64,000 nucleotides of DNA from Sphaerimonospora mesophila NBRC 14179 = JCM 3151 (GTDB lineage Bacteria > Actinomycetota > Actinomycetes > Streptosporangiales > Streptosporangiaceae): positions 1 to 64,000 of the forward strand of contig BCRI01000020.1 in NCBI GenBank assembly GCA_001552515.1, read 5' to 3'. How positions within the stretch are numbered: position 1 is the first letter of the stretch; the number at the start of each line of letters is the position of its first letter. Positions 34,483 to 43,300 of this stretch are shown in pieces. Under the pieces are notes generated by a model, which was not told where the DNA came from, made no database searches, and saw only the letters and a program-made list of their open reading frames with translations. The translations under genes and the position numbers were made by a program.

Positions 34483-35958
34483 CTAGCGGCCCGCGACCCG
34501 GTCCATGACCTGGTCGCCCTGGGGGTTGCGCTTGACCTTGATGCGCTTCTGGTGCGGGTCGCTGCTCATGATCTTCGGTAGCAGCCCGGGCAGCTCTGGG
34601 GACTCGGTGAACGGCGACCACAGCGGCCCGTCGTACAGGGCCCGCAGGTCGGTGATGCTCAGACCGCTGATCCACTCCAGGCGGGCGGCGAGCTCGCGGT
34701 CCTCCTCGCCGCCGGCCAGCAGCGCGCGGATCCGGTCCTCGTCGGGCAGCAGTTCGGGGTGCTCCCCGGCGAGGTAGTCGTGCAGGTTCTCGGCCTGTCC
34801 GGCGAAGGGTGAGTACACCATGCACACCAGGTGCGAGGTGGTCAGGTTGAACGCGTCCTCGCCGTACCGGGTCGCGGCCTCGCGCATCGACTTGATCCCG
34901 ACCTCGGTGGCGTAGCGCTGCCGCATCTGCTCGACGAGGTGCTCGGGGAAGTGCTTGCGCCGCATCAGCTCCAGCGCGAAGTCCGCGTACTGGGCGATGC
35001 CCTCGTCGTAGCCGCGCTTGTACACGTGCTCGGTGCGCAGCCCGCGCAGATGGGCCATGAGCGCGGGGTTGGCGCAGTCGGACTCGGTGAAGTTGAACGC
35101 GATCTCGTCGAAGACGAAGCCGAGGAAGTCCGTCAGCAGGCTCCAGTGCGCTCCCGAGGCGTAGCTGGTGTAGTCGTAGATGGAGAAGAACTCCAGGCGC
35201 TCGGAGATGTCGTGGTCGACCCCGCGCTCCCGCACCCGCTCCGCGTTCTTCGCGCCGTGGATCTCCTCGAAGTAGCCGCGTGCCAGGCCGTCGATGGTCT
35301 CCAGAGTGCCCTTGAAACCCTTCCGGCTGTCGGCGGGCTTCAGCTTGGCGCCGCGGGCGAGCTGCCGGATCCACAGGGCGTAGTCCCGCTGCTCCTGCGG
35401 CGAGTCCCCGGTGATGATCAGGTCCACGCCCTCGCCGTGCCGGGCCGCCACACCGAAGGAGTTGGCCACGTTCACGTTGCAGGCGTTGCAGAACGTCGCA
35501 CGGCCGTCGCCGTAGGTGCGGTGACCGGACATCAGGATGTCGACCCGGTTGAACTCGATGAGCCGGTGGGGCATGCCGCGGTCCCGCTCGAAGGGCCTGA
35601 CCTGGTCGCCCTCGATGAGCAGCAGTTCGGCGTCGGGGTCGCCGTAGAGGCCGAGCGCCTGATAGGTGCGGTCGATGTTGAGCATGACCTGGTAGGGCAT
35701 GCCGCCGTGCCGCATGGTCACCACGCGGAGCCGGAATGTGGCGCCGTGACGTTCGGCGAGCGCGAGATGGACCGCGCGCATGAACGCGACCGCATACGCG
35801 CTGTCCTTGCCGCCGCCGTACGCGACCATCACCGTGTTCGAGGGGAGGTCGTCGGGCCGGGGCAGGCTGTTGTGGAGCTTGGTGGCGCACTCTTCGACCG
35901 CCGGCACGTCCTGTTCGGGGAGGGCGGTCCGCAGGTCATCTAATAACGTAGTACGCAT
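34483..35958 (-). CDS. PP-loop ATP-pyrophosphatase (adenine nucleotide alpha-hydrolase superfamily)
   Basis: This 491-residue protein has the PP-loop MVAYGGGKDSAYAVAFMRAV at about residues 43-62. A Cys pair follows in ATFCNACNVNVANSFG, and GDSPQEQRDYALWI is further on. The superfamily adenylates a carbonyl and replaces AMP with nitrogen or sulfur (tRNA thiolation, sugar amidotransferases, thioamide synthesis in closthioamide). The CxxC could carry sulfur or bind metal. It is divergent from the operon with A-PCP and AsnB-like genes, so it may install N or S on the carrier-bound or free acid. I do not recognise the exact subfamily; the reaction is open. Confidence 0.78.
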   Translation of the reverse strand: MRTTLLDDLRTALPEQDVPAVEECATKLHNSLPRPDDLPSNTVMVAYGGGKDSAYAVAFMRAVHLALAERHGATFRLRVVTMRHGGMPYQVMLNIDRTYQALGLYGDPDAELLLIEGDQVRPFERDRGMPHRLIEFNRVDILMSGHRTYGDGRATFCNACNVNVANSFGVAARHGEGVDLIITGDSPQEQRDYALWIRQLARGAKLKPADSRKGFKGTLETIDGLARGYFEEIHGAKNAERVRERGVDHDISERLEFFSIYDYTSYASGAHWSLLTDFLGFVFDEIAFNFTESDCANPALMAHLRGLRTEHVYKRGYDEGIAQYADFALELMRRKHFPEHLVEQMRQRYATEVGIKSMREAATRYGEDAFNLTTSHLVCMVYSPFAGQAENLHDYLAGEHPELLPDEDRIRALLAGGEEDRELAARLEWISGLSITDLRALYDGPLWSPFTESPELPGLLPKIMSSDPHQKRIKVKRNPQGDQVMDRVAGR

Positions 35959-36339
35959 CGAAACCCTTCACAGAACGGTATACCGAATCAACACCCCAGG
36001 TCAGAGGTATCAGAGTTCGAATAATGAGAACTGACGTGTCCTCGATTTACATGCCGGGCCAGCCAATCATAGGTGTTGATGATCTGTCCAGACCCGGCGT
36101 CATGGATCGCCGAATACCTGCGCCGTTGTCGTCGCCGTATACCGAGAGTGCTTTGACGATTTCACTTCGGATGCGTTGATTACCCTGTTGAGGCCGTGCT
36201 AGCTTCTCTGGAGCTGCCGCCGTTCGTCACTCGCAATTCGAGGCTTCGCAGGTGAACTCCGAAAACGACTTTCGGTCGCCCTTTATTCGCGTCGCCTTCA
36301 GTTGGCCAATCATGGACCTTCGGCTTTTGGAGTGCAATC
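35959..36339. promoter_or_regulatory. Divergent promoter region between PP-loop gene and aldolase operon
   Basis: This 381-bp gap is AT-richer than the genes. TTGATT (36177-36182) and TAGCTT (36200-36205) with about 17 bases between them could form a rightward promoter. On the other side the sequence before 35958 (AATAACGTAGTACGC) is a plausible leftward promoter zone. GGAG precedes the ATG at 36340. No gene or strong repeat was seen inside. Confidence 0.45.
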
Positions 36340-37386
36340 ATGCCCGAACTGGGAAGCGTGCTGACACCGAAGCTCACAACGGCAGGCGTGGAGCTTCTGG
36401 ACACCACCTTGCGGGACGGCTCCTATGCCGTCGACTTCCAGCTCGACGAGAAGTTCGTGATTGAGCTGCTCGGCCGCCTCGACCTGACGCCGATCCGGAA
36501 GGTCGAGTTGGGACACGGGCTTGGCCTGGAGGCTGAGCGGACCGGTATCACCCCGTGCAACATCGACGTCCACCGCTGGTGTGAGATCGCCGGAGCCGAG
36601 CTCACGCACACGGACTGGGGCATGTTCGCCCAACCGGGCTTCAGCCGGCTGAGCACGCTGGCGGAGGTGTGCTCGGCCGGCATGTCCTTCGTCCGCATCG
36701 GCATGGAGGCGGAGCAGGTCGCCGACAACCTCGACTACATCGGGCAGGCCATGGAGCTCTGCGACCAGGTCTACCTCAACCTGATGAAGACCAGCGTCAC
36801 GCCCGCCGAGAACCTGCCCGGCCTGCTCAGCGGTGTGCCCTCCGGGATCGCCGGGTTGTACATCGTCGACTCGTACGGCTCGATGCTTCCCGACGACGTC
36901 CGGAAGTACGTGACGGTCGCTGGTGAGCTGTTCGACGTCGTCGGCTTCCACGGTCACGACAACCTCGGCATGGCCACCGCGAACAGCGTGGCCGCGATCG
37001 AGGCGGGCGCCACGATCGTCGACGGCACGCTCAACGGCATCGGCCGCGGCGCGGGCAACGCCCAGCTCGAGTCGCTGGCCGGCATCCTGCAGGTCACCGG
37101 CGAGGACCGCTTCGACTACAAGGAGCTCGCCCGGCTGGCGGAGCTGTGCCGCACCACCTTGCAGGTGATTCCGGACGACCGGAACATGCAGGTGCTCGGC
37201 GGAGTGATCGGCGTCCACTCGGGTTTCTTCCCCCTCATCGAGCAGCTGTGCGTCAAGTGCGAGGTCGACGCGGCCTCGCTCATGGAGACGGCCGCCGGCC
37301 TCGCGCAGACGAGCGTCGGCAAGAACGACATCCACGCGGCCGCGGAGCGGATCTCCCGCCGGGACGCGGCCGGCGCTTCCCTGTGA
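36340..37386 (+). CDS. DRE-TIM metallolyase, HMG-CoA lyase/hydroxy-oxovalerate aldolase-like
   Basis: This 348-residue TIM-barrel enzyme has LLDTTLRDGSYAVDFQL at residues 19-35 and the metal-ligand pair in GFHGHDNLGMA. In true 4-hydroxy-2-oxovalerate aldolases (DmpG) the first motif continues with a catalytic His (RDGMHA); here it is RDGSYA. The substrate or mechanism may therefore differ, and no acylating aldehyde dehydrogenase partner is nearby. Members cleave or form C-C bonds at pyruvate or acyl-CoA units. As the first gene of the operon it may make or break a 2-oxo acid precursor. Confidence 0.82.
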   Translation: MPELGSVLTPKLTTAGVELLDTTLRDGSYAVDFQLDEKFVIELLGRLDLTPIRKVELGHGLGLEAERTGITPCNIDVHRWCEIAGAELTHTDWGMFAQPGFSRLSTLAEVCSAGMSFVRIGMEAEQVADNLDYIGQAMELCDQVYLNLMKTSVTPAENLPGLLSGVPSGIAGLYIVDSYGSMLPDDVRKYVTVAGELFDVVGFHGHDNLGMATANSVAAIEAGATIVDGTLNGIGRGAGNAQLESLAGILQVTGEDRFDYKELARLAELCRTTLQVIPDDRNMQVLGGVIGVHSGFFPLIEQLCVKCEVDAASLMETAAGLAQTSVGKNDIHAAAERISRRDAAGASL

Positions 37387-37428
37387 ACACCGTGAACCCC
37401 GAAAGCCCAAGGTGCCCTGGAGGAACGC

Positions 37429-38262
37429 ATGAGACTGGCTAGATTCGCGACCGCCCGCGGCGACGAGGTGCGCGTGAGCCGCGGCGGAGACTGGCTGCCG
37501 GTCTCCGGCACGGAGGGTCCGGTCCACCTCACGGACCTGCTGCGGGACCCCGCACGGGCGAGACTCGAGGCGCTGCTCGACGCGGCGCCGGAATCCACCG
37601 CCCCGGCCGAGGATCCGCTCGAGTCCGCGCTGACGGTCTCCGACCACGGGGACATCTGGGGGGCCGGCCTCAACTACCGCGGCCACTCCGAGGATCTGAA
37701 CACCGAGCAGCCGAAGTCCGGGCCGGGCTCCTATCTGCGGCCGCGGAACTGCCTGATCGACAACGGCGGGCAGATCGTGCTGCCCGCCCGGGTCGGCACG
37801 GTGACGGCGGAGGCGGAGCTCGGGCTCGTCATCGGCCGCGAGTGCAAGGACGTGCCGCGCGACGAGTGGCGGTCGGTGATCGCGGGCGTCACCGCCGTCC
37901 TCGACCTGACCGCGGAGGACGTCATCCGGGAGAACCCGCGCTACATCCCATGGGCGAAGGGCTTCGACACCTTCTGCAGCATCGGCCCGCAGCTGGTGAC
38001 GATGGACGAGTTCGCCCCGGACGAGCTCGCCTCCCTCCGGGTGTCGACGGTGCGGAACGACGAGGTCGTCGCCACCGCGCTGGTCTCGGACATGAAGTAC
38101 GACCTGGGGTACCTGGTCGAGTACTTCACCGCCGGCCGGACCCTCGCGCCCGGCACCGTGATCTGCACGGGCACCCCCGGCGCCGTCCCGCTCCGATCCG
38201 GGGACACCGTCAAGTCCGTGGTCGAGCGCGTCGGCACGCTCTCGCACGTGGTGAAGGGCTGA
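37429..38262 (+). CDS. Fumarylacetoacetate hydrolase (FAH) family enzyme
   Basis: This 277-residue protein has a C-terminal FAH fold. DIWGAGLNYRGHSED opens it, TAEAELGLVIGRECKDV provides a metal-ligand region, and ICTGTPGAVPLRSGDTV is the family end motif. The family includes isomerases, hydratases and C-C hydrolases of 2-oxo or enol acids with Mg. Together with the aldolase-like gene it suggests handling of a 2-oxo-dienoate or similar, in a biosynthetic setting since A-PCP and amidotransferase genes follow. The exact reaction is not readable. Confidence 0.87.
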   Translation: MRLARFATARGDEVRVSRGGDWLPVSGTEGPVHLTDLLRDPARARLEALLDAAPESTAPAEDPLESALTVSDHGDIWGAGLNYRGHSEDLNTEQPKSGPGSYLRPRNCLIDNGGQIVLPARVGTVTAEAELGLVIGRECKDVPRDEWRSVIAGVTAVLDLTAEDVIRENPRYIPWAKGFDTFCSIGPQLVTMDEFAPDELASLRVSTVRNDEVVATALVSDMKYDLGYLVEYFTAGRTLAPGTVICTGTPGAVPLRSGDTVKSVVERVGTLSHVVKG

Positions 38263-38265
38263 CCC

Positions 38266-39978
38266 ATGACCGGTCGGCAGACATCATTGGTCGACGCGCT
38301 GCTGCGCGCCATGGAGGAGCACGCCGAGCGCGACGCCATCGAGACCGTGGACGGGGTGCTCACCTACCGGGAACTGGGCAAGCACGCCTCCGACCTCGCC
38401 GCGCGGCTGGAGGCGCTCACCGCCCCCGACGAGTTCTTCGGGATCGAGGCCGAGCGGACCTCCGCCTCGATCGTCGCCATGGTCGGCGCGCTGGTCGCCG
38501 GACGCCCGTTCGTCTTCATCGACCCGCGTGACAGCGAGTCCTCGAACACCACCAAGGTCTCCCTCCTGGGCGTACGGCTGCTCGCCCGCAGCACCCCCGG
38601 CTCCCCGGCGGCCGAGCTCGTCCCTCCTCCGGCCGAGTGGGGCGGCGGCGCGAACGGCGCGGAACCCGTGCGTGGCCACGGCCGGATCGGCTACGCCATC
38701 CACACCTCGGGTTCGACCGGCGAGCCCAAGTGCGTGCTGGTCCGCGCCGACCCGCTGGCACCGATGATCGAGGACCACGTGCGGGTCCTGGAGCTGGACA
38801 CACGGTCGCGCACGCTTCAGTTCGCCCGCCTGACCTTCGACGGCTGCATCACGGAGATCCTCTGGACCCTGACGTCCGGCGCCTGCCTGGTGATCGTGCC
38901 CGAGACGATGCTCAGTCCGGGAACGGTGCTCCGGGACACCCTCAGGACCTACCGGATCACCCATCTGAAGACCACCCCGTTCGCGCTGACGGCGACGGAG
39001 CCGACGAGCGGCATGACTCTCCGGCATGTGGTGAACGGCGGCGGGGCGTGCCGTCCGGCCGTGCTGCGCGCCTGGTCGGCCGTGGCGGCCTTCCACAACG
39101 CCTACGGGCTGACCGAGACGACGGTCTGCAACCTGCTGACCGGCGTGCTGGACCCGGGCGAGTGCACCGCGTCGGTGCCACTCGGCGAGATCGTGGGCGA
39201 CTGCGCCTACGAGATCGCCCCCCTGCCGTCCCGGGACGGCGCCGGCTCCGCCGATGCGGAGCGCGGCGAGCTCGTCATCAGGGGCGAGAGCGTCGCCGTC
39301 GGATATCTCACCGCCGAGGGCCTGCGACCCTTCCTCGACGACGAGGGGCGCCGGGTGTACCGGACGGGCGACATCGTCGAGCGCCGTGACGGCCGGCTCT
39401 ACTATGTCGAGCGGCTGGACCGGCAGCTCAAGGTCCGGGGCTACCGCCTCGACCCGGGCGAGGTCGAGAACGCCGCCTGCCGCCTCGACGGGGTCGCCGA
39501 GGCGGTCGTGGTGGCCGAGGCGCACGAGGCGGACGAGGCCGCCGGCGGCACCGGCGACGACGCGCTGGTCTGCTACTACCAGGGTTCGGTGACCTCCCGG
39601 GAGCTGCGCGCGCACCTCGAGGCGGTGCTCGACGCCTACAAGGTCCCCTCCGTGATCACCCAGGTCGAGGCGATGCCGTACACCCGCAACGGCAAGGTCG
39701 ACAGGGACGCCCTGCGGACGAGCCGCAGGGCGGCGCGGGCGGAGCCCGCCGAGCTGGGCCCGGCCGAGCAGGTGCTGGAACTGGTACGGCGGCTCACCGG
39801 GGTCACGGACGCCACCGCCGACGACAACTTCTTCATGCTCGGCGGCGACTCCGCCTCCACGGTCCTGCTGGTCAACAAGCTGAAGGAGCTCGGCTGGATG
39901 GACGCCGGCGTGCGTGACGTGCTCCGGGCGGAGAACCTGCGCGCGCTCACCGACCGGCTGACCGGGCAGGGGGTGTAG
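38266..39978 (+). CDS. Free-standing NRPS adenylation-PCP didomain
   Basis: This 570-residue protein has an A domain with IHTSGSTGEPKCV (Cys replaces the usual Gly after PK), AYGLTETTVC, YRTGDIVER and NGKVDRDAL. A PCP with Ser529 in MLGGDSASTVL follows. The hand-aligned pocket is D235 G236 T239 K278 V299 G301 A322 V330 C331; I cannot match it to a known substrate. Such didomains load an amino or hydroxy acid onto their own PCP for modification in trans. The neighbours (aldolase, FAH enzyme, AsnB-like amidotransferase) suggest an unusual acid is activated. It is three bases from the FAH stop. Confidence 0.92.
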   Translation: MTGRQTSLVDALLRAMEEHAERDAIETVDGVLTYRELGKHASDLAARLEALTAPDEFFGIEAERTSASIVAMVGALVAGRPFVFIDPRDSESSNTTKVSLLGVRLLARSTPGSPAAELVPPPAEWGGGANGAEPVRGHGRIGYAIHTSGSTGEPKCVLVRADPLAPMIEDHVRVLELDTRSRTLQFARLTFDGCITEILWTLTSGACLVIVPETMLSPGTVLRDTLRTYRITHLKTTPFALTATEPTSGMTLRHVVNGGGACRPAVLRAWSAVAAFHNAYGLTETTVCNLLTGVLDPGECTASVPLGEIVGDCAYEIAPLPSRDGAGSADAERGELVIRGESVAVGYLTAEGLRPFLDDEGRRVYRTGDIVERRDGRLYYVERLDRQLKVRGYRLDPGEVENAACRLDGVAEAVVVAEAHEADEAAGGTGDDALVCYYQGSVTSRELRAHLEAVLDAYKVPSVITQVEAMPYTRNGKVDRDALRTSRRAARAEPAELGPAEQVLELVRRLTGVTDATADDNFFMLGGDSASTVLLVNKLKELGWMDAGVRDVLRAENLRALTDRLTGQGV

Positions 39979-39983
39979 CCGCG

Positions 39984-41765
39984 ATGTGTGGCGTGTGCGG
40001 GATCTACTCCCCGGCAGGCCGTTTCGACCGCGGCGTGGTCGCCGCCATGCACTCCCGGCTCGTCCACCGCGGACCGGACGAGACCTACTCGCTGAACACC
40101 GAGTCGCTCGCCGTCAAGCTCGGCAGGCTCGGCATGAACGGCCTGGCCGACGGCTGGCAGCCCGCGGAGGATCGCGGCGGCCGGTACGTCGCCATGACCA
40201 ACGGCGAGGTGTACAACGCCGGGGAGCTGCGCCGCCGGGTCGGCGCCGACCACCTGGCGAACGGCGTCGACGTGGCCGTCATCCCGGAGCTGGTGGCCCG
40301 GCACGGCATCGGGGGACTGAGCCTGGTCGACGGGCAGTTCGCGACCGTCATCCTCGATCGGGCGGAGAACGCGCTGATCCTGGCCCGCGACCGGTTCGGG
40401 ATCTGCCCGCTCTACTACACCGTCACCGACTCCGGCGTGCACTTCTGCTCCGAGCTCAAGGCACTGGTCCAGGGCATCGACCGGTCGTGGAGGCTGGACG
40501 TCGGCGCGGTGGACCAGTACCTGTCGCTGGGGAACATCGTCGCGCCGCGTACGCTCGTCCGGGGTGTGCACGCCGTGCCGCCCGGCTGCGCCGTACTGTT
40601 CCGGGCGGGCGACCGGCAGCCGGAGACCCACCGCTATTGGCGGTACGGCGAGTTCGAGCCGGCCGCCGAGACCCCGTCCGGCGCGGAGCTGCGTGAGTGC
40701 CTGCGGCAGTCGGTGCGCGACCGTCTCCACGCGGACGTGGAAATCGGCGCCTACCTGAGCGGCGGCTTCGACTCCAGCGTCATCCTGATGGAGTCGGCCG
40801 CCCTGCTCGACCGGCCGATCCGGACGTTCTCCGTCGTCTTCGACGACCCGGCGCTCGACGAGGGCCGCTTCCAGCGCGAGGTGTCGGAGCTGGCCGGCAG
40901 CAAGCACGAGCAGATCCAGTGCAGTCGCACCGACGTCGTCTCCGCCTTCGAGGAGATGGTCCGGCACTGCTGCTATCCGCAGCGCGAGACGTACAACGTC
41001 TCGGCGATGATGCTGGCCGGCGCGGTCCGGGCCGCCGGGGTCAAGGGCGTGGTCTCCGGGGAGGGGGCCGACGAGCTCTTCTTCGGCTACGACTCCTACG
41101 CCTTCGACAGCTCGCCCCTGTCGCGGCGCACGGCCCGGCCGGAGAACGAGCAGGCCTGGGGCCGGGCCGACTTCGGCTGGGAGGTCGACTGGCGGCGGGT
41201 GGACCGGCGCAGGGACACCTATCTGACGCGGCGGGCCCGCGAGGCCCTGGCCGGCCAGGAGTTCTGGCGGACCCGGCTGATCCCGTTCTCCGAGGACGAG
41301 GTGAGGTCGCTCTCGCAGATGCAGCTCCGCTCCATCTCCGATGTGTACGTCCAGCTCTCGGGTCATCTGCTCGGCGACCACGGCGACGCGATGGTGATGC
41401 GCAGTTCGGTCGAGGGCCGGTATCCGTTCCTCGGGAACTCCGTGGTCGCCGCCGCGCTGCGCACGAGTGACCAGGCGAAGATGGTGGACTTCGAGGGCAA
41501 GGCGTGCCTGCGGTCGGCGTATGCCGGTATAGTCCCGGACTCGGTGCTGCGGCGCGGGAAGCACGGCTTCACGGCGTACGGGCTGCGTGAGATCACCGAT
41601 GAACGCACCTGGAACGGGTGGCGCGAGCTCGTCGCGGCGTGCGGGGTCTTCGACCCCGGCGCCCTCGACGCCGGCCCGGACCAGGGCCCCACGGACAAGT
41701 GGGACTTCACGATCAGCGTGATCAGCACGGCGATGGTGATGGACGAGCTTCGGCTCGAACTCTGA
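39984..41765 (+). CDS. asnB: Asparagine synthetase B-like glutamine amidotransferase
   Basis: This 593-residue protein has class II glutaminase with nucleophile Cys2 (MCGVCGIY), HRGPDE and NGEVYN motifs, then a synthetase domain with the PP-loop AYLSGGFDSSVI and GVVSGEGADELFFGYD. Both halves look intact. In biosynthetic clusters AsnB relatives amidate acids or, without glutaminase use, close beta-lactam or amide bonds. Because the Cys2 site is intact, ammonia transfer is expected here. The target may be a carboxyl on the A-PCP-activated unit. It lies five bases after the A-PCP gene. Confidence 0.9.
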   Translation: MCGVCGIYSPAGRFDRGVVAAMHSRLVHRGPDETYSLNTESLAVKLGRLGMNGLADGWQPAEDRGGRYVAMTNGEVYNAGELRRRVGADHLANGVDVAVIPELVARHGIGGLSLVDGQFATVILDRAENALILARDRFGICPLYYTVTDSGVHFCSELKALVQGIDRSWRLDVGAVDQYLSLGNIVAPRTLVRGVHAVPPGCAVLFRAGDRQPETHRYWRYGEFEPAAETPSGAELRECLRQSVRDRLHADVEIGAYLSGGFDSSVILMESAALLDRPIRTFSVVFDDPALDEGRFQREVSELAGSKHEQIQCSRTDVVSAFEEMVRHCCYPQRETYNVSAMMLAGAVRAAGVKGVVSGEGADELFFGYDSYAFDSSPLSRRTARPENEQAWGRADFGWEVDWRRVDRRRDTYLTRRAREALAGQEFWRTRLIPFSEDEVRSLSQMQLRSISDVYVQLSGHLLGDHGDAMVMRSSVEGRYPFLGNSVVAAALRTSDQAKMVDFEGKACLRSAYAGIVPDSVLRRGKHGFTAYGLREITDERTWNGWRELVAACGVFDPGALDAGPDQGPTDKWDFTISVISTAMVMDELRLEL

Positions 41766-41816
41766 CCGTCGCTCGGGCGGCTCGGGCGGCAGATGTGGCA
41801 GGAGAAGGAGGAGTCG

Positions 41817-42503
41817 GTGACCGTCGACGGGCAGGATGTCGTCGTCTTCCCCGGCGCCGGGTCGTTCGGCGGCGAACTGCGGCCCCTGGTGGCGGGCCTG
41901 GGCGCCTCGGCGTGGCTCATGCGCTATCCCGGCCGCTTCGGCAGCGGCTTCGGCGGCTCCGCCGGGTCGTACCAGGAGCTGGTCGACGCCTGCGCGGAGC
42001 AGGTGCTGCGACGGCACCCGCCGAGGTGCGCGCTCGTCGGGCACAGCTTCGGCGCCTACGTCGCCCACTCCACGGCCGTGGCCCTCGAGAAGGCCGGGGT
42101 CGAGCTCACCGGCCTCGTCGTCATCGGCGCCTCCGCACCGAGCCTGCTCACCATCCCCGAGGAGGCCACCCGGGACATCGAGGGCACCGCCGGGTATCTC
42201 GCTGCGGTGGACCCGGGACTGCAGGCCGCGGCCGACGAGTGGCGGGAGATCGTGGTCGAGACGGCGCTGCGGGACCTCCGGCTGCTCAGGGAGTCGATCG
42301 GCGCCGGGTGTCCACGGGTGTCCTGCCCGGTCCTCGCCGCCCGCGGGCACGACGACCCGCTGACCTCCGCCGAGAGCATCGCCGCCTGGGCTGAGGTCAC
42401 CGACGGCGGATGCGCGGCGCACGTCTTCCCGGGAGGACACTCGGAGCTGCTGCGCTCGCCCGAACTCGAAGGAGTGCTGTCGGATGCCCTACGCCTCGGC
42501 TGA
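41817..42503 (+). CDS. Type II thioesterase
   Basis: This is a 228-residue alpha/beta hydrolase with VVVFPGAGSFGGEL at the start, nucleophile Ser in LVGHSFGAYVAH and catalytic His in FPGGHSELLRS. It is the RifR/GrsT type that keeps carrier proteins clean. GTG 41817 has GAAGGAGGAG directly upstream; ATG 41793 is a longer, weaker option. Its end overlaps the next hydrolase gene by 20 bases. It probably serves the A-PCP protein of the same operon. Confidence 0.88.
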   Translation: MTVDGQDVVVFPGAGSFGGELRPLVAGLGASAWLMRYPGRFGSGFGGSAGSYQELVDACAEQVLRRHPPRCALVGHSFGAYVAHSTAVALEKAGVELTGLVVIGASAPSLLTIPEEATRDIEGTAGYLAAVDPGLQAAADEWREIVVETALRDLRLLRESIGAGCPRVSCPVLAARGHDDPLTSAESIAAWAEVTDGGCAAHVFPGGHSELLRSPELEGVLSDALRLG

Positions 42504-43266
42504 GGACGGGACGCGGATCGCGTTCGACGTCCAGGGGGCGGGACCGGCGCTGGTCCTCCTCCCCGGCCAGGCCAACAACCGTCACTGGTGGGATCTCGTC
42601 CGCGCCGACTTCGACGAGGTGCGCACCACCGTCGCCATCGACCTGCGCGGCGCGGGCGAGAGCGACAAGCCGGATCTGCCCTACAGCACCCGGCTCTTCG
42701 CCGCGGACGTCCGCTCGGTGCTCGACGAACTCGGCGTCGAGCGGACGGACGTCTACGGCACGTCGATGGGCGGCCGGGTAGCGCAGTGGCTCGCGATCGA
42801 CCAGCCGCACCGGGTGCGCTCGCTGGTCCTCGGGTGCACCTCGCCCGGCGGCCCGCGCGCGGTGGAGCGGGACGGCGGCGTTCGCCGGGCCCTGGCGTCG
42901 AGCGACCCCGCGGCCGCCCGCGCCGCGCTCCTCGATCTGATGTACACCCCCGCCTGGCGGGCCGCGCATCCCGGTCCGTACAACACGCTGGGCGATCCGG
43001 GGATGCCGTCCTACGCCCGTGCGCATCACCTGCGGGCCAGCAACCGGCACAACGCCTGGGACCTCCTACCCAAGATCGACGCACCGACCTTGGTCATCCA
43101 CGGCACCGACGACCGGCTCAACCCGGTAGAGAACGCGCACCTGCTGGCGGAGCGCATCCCGGACGCGACCCTTGAGCTGATCCCCGGAGCTCGGCACGCG
43201 TACTTCGAGGAGTTCCGGGACATCGCGGGCCCGCGGGTGCTGAGCTTTCTCGAGCGGAGCGGTTGA
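42484..43266 (+). CDS. Alpha/beta hydrolase
   Basis: This 260-residue hydrolase has the oxyanion region LLPGQANNRHWWDLV, nucleophile Ser in VYGTSMGGRVAQW and catalytic Asp and His in HGTDDRLNP and GARHAYFEE. This resembles 3-oxoadipate enol-lactonase and related C-C or ester hydrolases. It is the last gene of the operon and overlaps the thioesterase gene. It might cleave an ester, lactone or 2-oxo dienoate linked to the aldolase and FAH chemistry. Specificity is unknown. Confidence 0.88.
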   Translation: MPYASAEDGTRIAFDVQGAGPALVLLPGQANNRHWWDLVRADFDEVRTTVAIDLRGAGESDKPDLPYSTRLFAADVRSVLDELGVERTDVYGTSMGGRVAQWLAIDQPHRVRSLVLGCTSPGGPRAVERDGGVRRALASSDPAAARAALLDLMYTPAWRAAHPGPYNTLGDPGMPSYARAHHLRASNRHNAWDLLPKIDAPTLVIHGTDDRLNPVENAHLLAERIPDATLELIPGARHAYFEEFRDIAGPRVLSFLERSG

Positions 43267-43300
43267 GACCGCCGGCCCGTTCGCGCCTTGCGCGATCTGC

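Noticed and set aside
36340-37386. Annotation as a true 4-hydroxy-2-oxovalerate aldolase of aromatic breakdown
   Set aside because: The catalytic His after the RDG motif is Tyr here, and the partner aldehyde dehydrogenase and other meta-cleavage genes are missing.
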